A DNA stretch of 64,000 nucleotides. It comes from Marasmius tenuissimus (lineage: Eukaryota > Basidiomycota > Agaricomycetes > Agaricales > Marasmiaceae). The translations under genes were made by a program, and so were the position numbers. The stretch is from the NCBI GenBank assembly GCA_029532415.1, contig JAQOTA010000056.1, positions 1 to 64,000 on the forward strand, written 5' to 3'. Every line of letters starts with the position of its first letter. Position 1 is the stretch's first letter. Shown in pieces: positions 58,784-64,000 of this stretch. The notes beneath the pieces were generated by a model. That model worked only from the letters and a program-made list of their open reading frames with translations. It searched no databases and had not been told where the DNA came from.

Positions 58784-59407
58784 TCCACCACCCCCAGTTC
58801 CACCTCGAAGCATATCCGCCGAGGAATGCCAGCGTTGACGCTCGAATCATCCGTTTTGGATATGGCCGAGCAGATTTCAACGCCTAATAACCCCGGAAGT
58901 AGCCTCGTGGTTAAAGTGGTCATTATTGGAATGCTAGTTGTCCTTGCTGTTGTAGGGGCCAAGAGATGGTTCTTCCCCTACACAATTGAAGACCTGGAGG
59001 ACTTGGTAAAGAGTATCGAGGGTTTGATCAAGGATAATATGGCCCTTGAGTGGAATTTGCTGGGGGATTCCGCGAGAAAATTTAAGTGTAGACTTCAGAG
59101 GTAAGTGGGGGGTGGTGCGTACCTTGTATTCTGAATTGCTGACCTCTACTTCTCATATCTCTGCAAAACTTCTCCGTATATCCGAAAACGATCATTTGAC
59201 CATCCTGAATGGCCAACTTGAATCCAACATAGCTGCAATGAAAAGGTGCGCCAGGTCAAGATGAGGGGTATCGCCGAGTCGGATAGAACGAGGATTCTAG
59301 CTTGGATTATCTTCCAGTGGCACCAGTTGAAGCGCGTGGATGCTTGCCATGCATTGCTGTCGGAGCTGAAGTACGAATTGATGGTGTGTGAGCCTGTCCA
59401 TCCCTAA
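58784..59407 (+). pseudogene. single-pass membrane coiled-coil protein, paralogue A (model incomplete)
   Basis: An open exon 58784-59100 has a membrane segment (SLVVKVVIIGMLVVLAVVG) followed by KRWFFPYTIEDLEDLVKSI and a coiled coil to LLGDSARKFKCRLQ. A later piece ends at 59407 with ILAWIIFQWHQLKRV and LLSELKYELMV. Both parts match the intact gene at 61336-62141 in the same order. An upstream exon ending near 58715 (HLQALETNLQIS) may be the N-terminus but has no in-frame ATG close by, and no phase-correct junction joins the membrane exon to the last part. Probably degraded or an unusual splice form. Function unknown. Confidence 0.5.
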
Positions 59408-61335
59408 TGGCGAAAATAGTCGTAAAAAATTTTCAACAGCTCGAGATCGATGAGAGAGCGCGTACCTTCCATGCAAGGAAATCGCTCTCGCCTTCAAGGG
59501 TGCAAAACCAACCCATTCGCTGTCGCTTTCCAAGATCTTAGCCATCGTCGCCGACCATCACCCTCGTCGTCCATAATCACCACTACCCTTCCATTTTCAA
59601 TTAATAATTCTGTTTCCGCTGTCTTCTGGCTTCCCGTATTGCCTGCTCAGAATATAATTTATCTGCATTGCTGTGTCCAACGACCGAGAAAAAAGCGAAA
59701 AGGAGGCCACAAAGCAAGAGGGAGATCCAGCCCAGTACCCATCGACCAAGATGCCCAGCCTCAAAATAGAAAATCTGGCGGCCATAGAGTACGGTAAGAC
59801 AACAACGTAGAGGAAGGAGAGATAGACAGCCGCACCGTTGGCGGTAAAAATGCCACTGCACACGTTGCTGAATTAGGTAGTGCGTTCAACGGTAACATCC
59901 TTGATATCTTCTCGACCATCTCGAGCGATTTTGAAAGGAGAAGAGTTTGAAGACGTGCGGCTTACGGACGAAAAATTTGCGGGATAGTTTTTGAGCAAGA
60001 GGTGAGGATAGAGTATTTAGGGTCTTGGTTCCTCAGTGCCGTCATGCCTCCAGGGTTCTCCAGGATTATTAGGACCATTGTGCCCATTCTTATCTCAAAT
60101 GGGCAACTTCCGGGCTGAGGCCGAGGTAGGATCTCAGTTGAGCATCTTTACGGACTGAGGCGAGGTTCGACCTCAGTCAACGACCAGTTGAATGTGTTAA
60201 GTAGACCCCGGATACCCTCAACAGCTCTGCGACCTCCGATCTCAGTTGAGATAGCGAGCAAGGACCCCGGATACCCATCTTATTATTCTCCCACTTTCAA
60301 GCTCCCGAAACCTTCGCCCCCCGCAGAATGCAAATACTCGAGGACACTGCAGTTCAAAGGACGACATGGCACGCAACTGCACTCTGGTCATCGACCAGTA
60401 AGTTGCTGATGTCTTCTCTAATCGATTCATCATCTTCGTTAATCGACGAAAATTCCAGAGGCCAGCGGCTCTGGGTTCCTTTCAAGTTCGTAGTATCAGT
60501 TTTTCAAGGGTCTTAAGTGCGTGTTTGTTGCTGTCGTTATTGATCCTGCAAGATAACGATGGACGTGTGCTTACCTCCTTCGTTAGGACAAGACGTCTGA
60601 TGCCTTTCACGGCGTGCAAATCTCCAAAATTACAGCCACAGTGAATCAGAACTTGGCGACCATGGAACGAGTCGACGCACGGTCGCAAGATAAGATGTCG
60701 TTTTAGATGTTTTGCATGCGTGTGAGGAGTCTATGGATGAGCATTAATGAAATGCAGCACCTGTACGTCCGCACTTGCGTCAGTCCTCTACCTCTTCAAG
60801 TACGTGTTCTCGCTATCGTTCTCGACACTACAAACCAATGCCGACCTTGGTTTGCTCTTGATAGGTGAAGGCAAGATGAACCCTTGACGAAATGCAACAT
60901 CCGTCTCCAGACGTTCATGCTCGTGTCAGTTTCTGCCATTCCGAAACGAATCAAGCCCGTGGTCGTAGCGTTACCGGCGACAAGCCTTCTCGAGTAATTG
61001 TCCTCGCTCTCGTTCTCGACCTGCCAAGACAATGCTGACCTCGATCTGCTTCGTTGACAGGCGAAGAAAAGAATATTTGTTGAAGGCGTGAAATTTACAA
61101 GATTACGGCCCTAGCGAAATAAAAACAGATGGCGTCGAATGAACGGTGCGGAAATCAGGACGAATTGGCGGTGAACAGTGCTGGTGGACACCCACGGCGG
61201 GTGTGAGGTGCCTGGTTTGGATGTTAGGCCGGGTACTCCAGTAAGTCATGCCTGCTTTGGTTCACTTCCATCTGAGAACAATGGTCATCACAGACCGTCA
61301 GCCGATGCTTTCCTTTGAATTACAGGAGTTTGTTT
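59408..61335. other. gene-poor region with weak direct repeats
   Basis: No gene supported. Diverged direct copies of ~90 bp (TCTCGCTATCGTTCTCGAC at 60.8 kb and CTCGCTCTCGTTCTCGACC at 61.0 kb, each followed by CAATGC-GACCT) lie about 185 bp apart. Short GACCTCAGTT-type motifs recur at 60.1-60.25 kb. Confidence 0.45.
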
Positions 61336-62141
61336 TCATACCATAACGTCCCTCTTCAAATCTATCACCGAACAATAGCACCTCTTCACCTCCCTCATCT
61401 GCCGCCTACGAAACCCAACCCAAGCGAGCAATCTCCACCTCTTCGGCTCGACGGTCGCCCATTCCTGAATTTCACTCATTCTTCGGTGTTCCCTGCACGA
61501 AAAACGTCAGCAAAGCCAACAAAACGTCAGCAGAAGCCCTCCCGTCGCCGACTTACCCAACCAGCCGGTCTCGAAAACTCCATTCCATATCTCCCAACAA
61601 ACCCCGCTCAAGTGTCGTATTCTGTTCGATAAAGTCCTCGACGCAGGCGATCTGGCGTTCCAAGTCGTTCATCATGTACGGGTAGTACCATTTCTGGACA
61701 ACGGCCACCGTGACGAAGAGGATGGCACCCATGATGAAAAGCTTCATCAAGACCCCTCCGTTGCCACTGTCTACCGCCGAAACCCCCTCCGTTATCACCA
61801 AAACTGATGTTTTTGTCGATAATACTGCCATTTGTCGCTCGTTTCTTGTCGTATGCTGACTGCTTGTATGCTGTTCGTTGTCCGCCGTTCTGTCTTCCTG
61901 TGTCCTGCCAGTCAATTCGGCGGAAACAACACTATCCAACTGAGGCGTCTACGTACCGTTCTGTGTAGTTAGCGATGGTTATTGGAGAATACGAGTTGAG
62001 TTTTGACTTTACTTCTGTCTGGAGGATATCGAGCTTGGCTTTTTGCCCTCCTGCTAAAGCTGTTAAACTTTGAGCACGGCGGAGTCTGTGCGAATGATGT
62101 CCGCGTGACTTTGCCAGGCGCTCGCGGCGACGTCTGGACAT
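61336..62141 (-). CDS. single-pass membrane coiled-coil protein, paralogue B
   Basis: Model: complement(join(61336..61492, 61557..61904, 61957..62141)), 229 aa, phases consistent. A basic N-terminus (MSRRRRERLAKSRGHHSHRL) is followed by a coil (GGQKAKLDILQTEVKSKL). Then comes a Ser/Thr-rich stretch, one membrane segment (KLFIMGAILFVTVAVV), QKWYYPYMMNDLERQI and a second coil. The C-terminal exon has RWRLLAWVGFRRRQMREV. The order matches paralogue A, which lies inverted 2 kb away. No known family; a membrane-anchored adaptor is possible but unproven. Confidence 0.6.
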
Positions 62142-62404
62142 TGAATATAGAGGCGCTGAAAGGGTTTTGCTGGGTTCGATGAAGACCTAAACCTTCAATA
62201 CTTGCATCACACTCGAAATGTCCATGGGCACGGCGTTGACGCCGACTCCGTGTGGGTTCTCAGACCGAACTCTCTGGTCCTGCTAGTATCTTGTCGACCC
62301 ACTCAATCTAACGCACCAGGTCGTTCGTCGTATGCGTCGGACTAGAACGATTCACGAGTAGAATCGCACCTACGACGGCACAAACCTTCGTCAAGATATC
62401 ATGG

Positions 62405-62817
62405 CTAATACGAGCTGCTATTGAAGCTGTCTGCATCGTCGTCTAGCCAGAGGTAATACTCGCGTTCTGGATTGCCAGGATACCAGCCCCAGTGTCACCG
62501 TACCTATGCGTTGCGTACAAGCTAATGATACGGAGTAGTCGACTCGGATCCGTGTGTCAAGTGCGTTATACCACTTCATTTGTTCGAAACCTGGAGGTAG
62601 CTTGTTCGTCGAGTGTGTAGAAACCCATGTGGAATGCCAGCCTCCCGGGACCCAGGCTTCCTCGATTATGAACTCGATTGACTGACTTTCAGTTCGACGA
62701 AGGTCAACCTTAACTTTTGCGACATTGGATGTTCTCGTGAAGTTGGCTTCTTGAGCCACTCGAGTTCGATATCCTGAGAATCGAGCTTGGCAGTCATAAA
62801 CCCATGCAACTTTGAAT
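62405..62817 (-). CDS. unknown protein, 5' end unresolved
   Basis: Two exons, complement(62405..62466, 62504..62817), code for 124 residues: WVYDCQARFSGYRTRVAQEA, NFTRTSNVAKVKVDLRR, IEFIIEEAWVPGGWHSTWVS, FEQMKWYNALDTRIRVDYS and the end REYYLWLDDDADSF. The Trp-rich, charged pattern looks strongly coding. The exon starts at a splice acceptor (CTTAG, 62818), so at least one 5' exon is missing. A coding-like stretch upstream (ESKLLNVLRGEG near 62.95 kb) did not join in phase. The 37-bp intron is short. No family recognised. Confidence 0.5.
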
Positions 62818-63272
62818 CTAAGGTTTCGTTCCTACTTACTACTCCTACACTACGTATCCGGTAGTGGGTTCTTGCTCAAAATGAAGCATAGCCTCTGGAG
62901 AACTTTGGGTCCGAATCGTTCGTGAATACCTTCAACCCCTCGCCTCTAAGGACATTCAGCAGCTTCGACTCCGGAGGTGTTGGAGGTGTATTTGCATGCC
63001 TCTCCCTCGGATCCTCAAGATCGATAAAAATTGTAATCATATACATACCTCGGTAATACGGCGTGCTAGGAAAATGTCAAGGGCCTTAGTACCCGTCGAC
63101 GCAATGTATAGACAAGAAAACACCTGAGCCTTCGTCGCCTTTGAGTTCCATATTCAGTACCAACCTCAACTGTCATTCATATTCAAAGGTACAACGCAAG
63201 ATAAGGTTCTTCCAATCACTACACTATGTTTACACTGCACGGTTCCCCATAGTTCATCAGATCCTTGACCAT

Positions 63273-63757
63273 TCACAGGCTGATGGGAAGGCATCCGATA
63301 GAGATAAGACCGCCTGGAAGAGAATAGTAAGCTAAAGCCACGAAACCAACGCGAAACATGTCGAGCAAATTTACCGTGGCTATTGTCCGAGCAGCACACA
63401 GGTTTCGCGGAACTATAAGCAAAGCACGAATCAGCATAAGCCCCGATACCACGACAGCATAGAGAAATCATGAACTTACCATCCGCCATTGCCACCACCA
63501 ATAACAGTGATCGGGCTGCACTGAAGACCGACGCCGACGTTGACATCCTGGACGACGATACCGAGCAGGCCAATAAGGAGGGCCGAAACAGGATCCTTAG
63601 CGGTCGTGACTTTGTTGCAGCACTGAATAGGGCCAGTGTTGCAGTTTCCGCCAGTGCTTCCCCCGCCACCTCCGCCACCGCCAGTGCGGGAGACGAGAGG
63701 TGTGGCGACCGCAAGGGTAGTGAGAGTAGAGAGAGCAAAGAACTTGTTGAAGAGCAT
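63273..63757 (-). CDS. class I hydrophobin (copy 2)
   Basis: Model: complement(join(63273..63313, 63375..63412, 63480..63757)), 118 aa. Same layout as copy 1: signal peptide, a Gly run of eight instead of nine, eight Cys in class I spacing and a C-terminus [10 protein letters not shown]. Replacements include Asn-Ser to Asn-Lys after the first Cys pair, [10 protein letters not shown] to [10 protein letters not shown], and Val to Leu near the end. All are conservative, so both copies look functional. Intron positions are identical. Confidence 0.95.
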
Positions 63758-63832
63758 GCTGATTGAGAAGGGTGCTTGAACAGACGACTGCAGGAGTGTT
63801 CGAGTGAAGAATGAGAGGCGTTTCGACCGGGC

Positions 63833-63839
63833 TTTTATA
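63833..63839 (-). promoter_or_regulatory. TATA box of hydrophobin copy 2
   Basis: TATAAAA on the minus strand, 76 bp before the ATG at 63757. Confidence 0.6.
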
Positions 63840-64000
63840 TGTGTTTGTGAACGTGCACTCCGGGGATTCTGGGAATGGGCGTCTGGTCCCCCGTGAGTCG
63901 TGACGAATTAAAGTGGGGCTCTTGTCAAGTCAAGAGTACGTGCGGGTACCTGAGAAAGCGTATACGACAGCGCGAGCACATAGTCAGAGTCAATGAGTTG

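Larger units (their letters stand above)
63004..64000. repeat. segmental duplication, copy 2 (cut by window edge)
   Basis: Matches 55117-56185 in the same orientation, including coding exons, both introns, TATA box and upstream sequence. The match still continues at base 64000. Confidence 0.8.

Overview
The window is genomic DNA of a mushroom-forming basidiomycete (Agaricomycetes). Evidence: genes split by many 50-65 bp GT-AG introns, two class I hydrophobins, F-box/LRR and DUF6533-type membrane genes, and a TET/JBP dioxygenase beside a cysteine-cluster protein of the kind carried by KDZ transposons. Exon coordinates were joined by hand from splice sites and reading phase; no transcript or database search was available. 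All lengths are from those models.

Layout. 1-11.6 kb is conserved housekeeping sequence: a PWWP-like nuclear protein (runs off the left edge), a U1A/U2B''-type snRNP protein, a CNNM/MAM3-type membrane protein, an AtuA-like DUF1446 protein and a PPIL1-type cyclophilin. 11.6-18.2 kb is an unusually long block with no gene I can support. 18.2-33 kb is again gene-rich: a Zn2Cys6 transcription factor, the RNase P/MRP subunit POP5, a GPI-anchored-type surface protein, a Ser/Pro-rich disordered protein, the checkpoint clamp loader RAD17 and a small secreted protein.

33.8-54.7 kb is accessory. A 5'-truncated F-box/LRR gene abuts a minisatellite. Next come an unrecognised gene, a 973-aa SWIM/cysteine-cluster protein with a transposase-like C-terminus, a divergent 421-aa accessory protein, a TET/JBP dioxygenase whose long first intron holds six GCCCC-GACCTT-GGGGC hairpins, a small basic protein, an F-box gene, another unrecognised gene, an F-box chimera built from two neighbouring gene families, another F-box gene, and a second minisatellite abutting a 3'-truncated DUF6533 gene. 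The two minisatellites share a ~187-bp flank of the same polarity that ends at the same TTTAGTA boundary, next to a truncated gene each time. I read them as two copies of one undescribed repeat element.

54.7-64 kb carries a ~1 kb segmental duplication with two hydrophobins, an inverted pair of single-pass membrane coiled-coil paralogues and a 5'-unresolved unknown gene, in otherwise gene-poor DNA.

How it fits together: the 36-46 kb genes look like a KDZ-type transposon neighbourhood carrying a 5-methylcytosine-oxidising enzyme. The flanking arrays, truncated genes and gene chimera show a region being actively rearranged.
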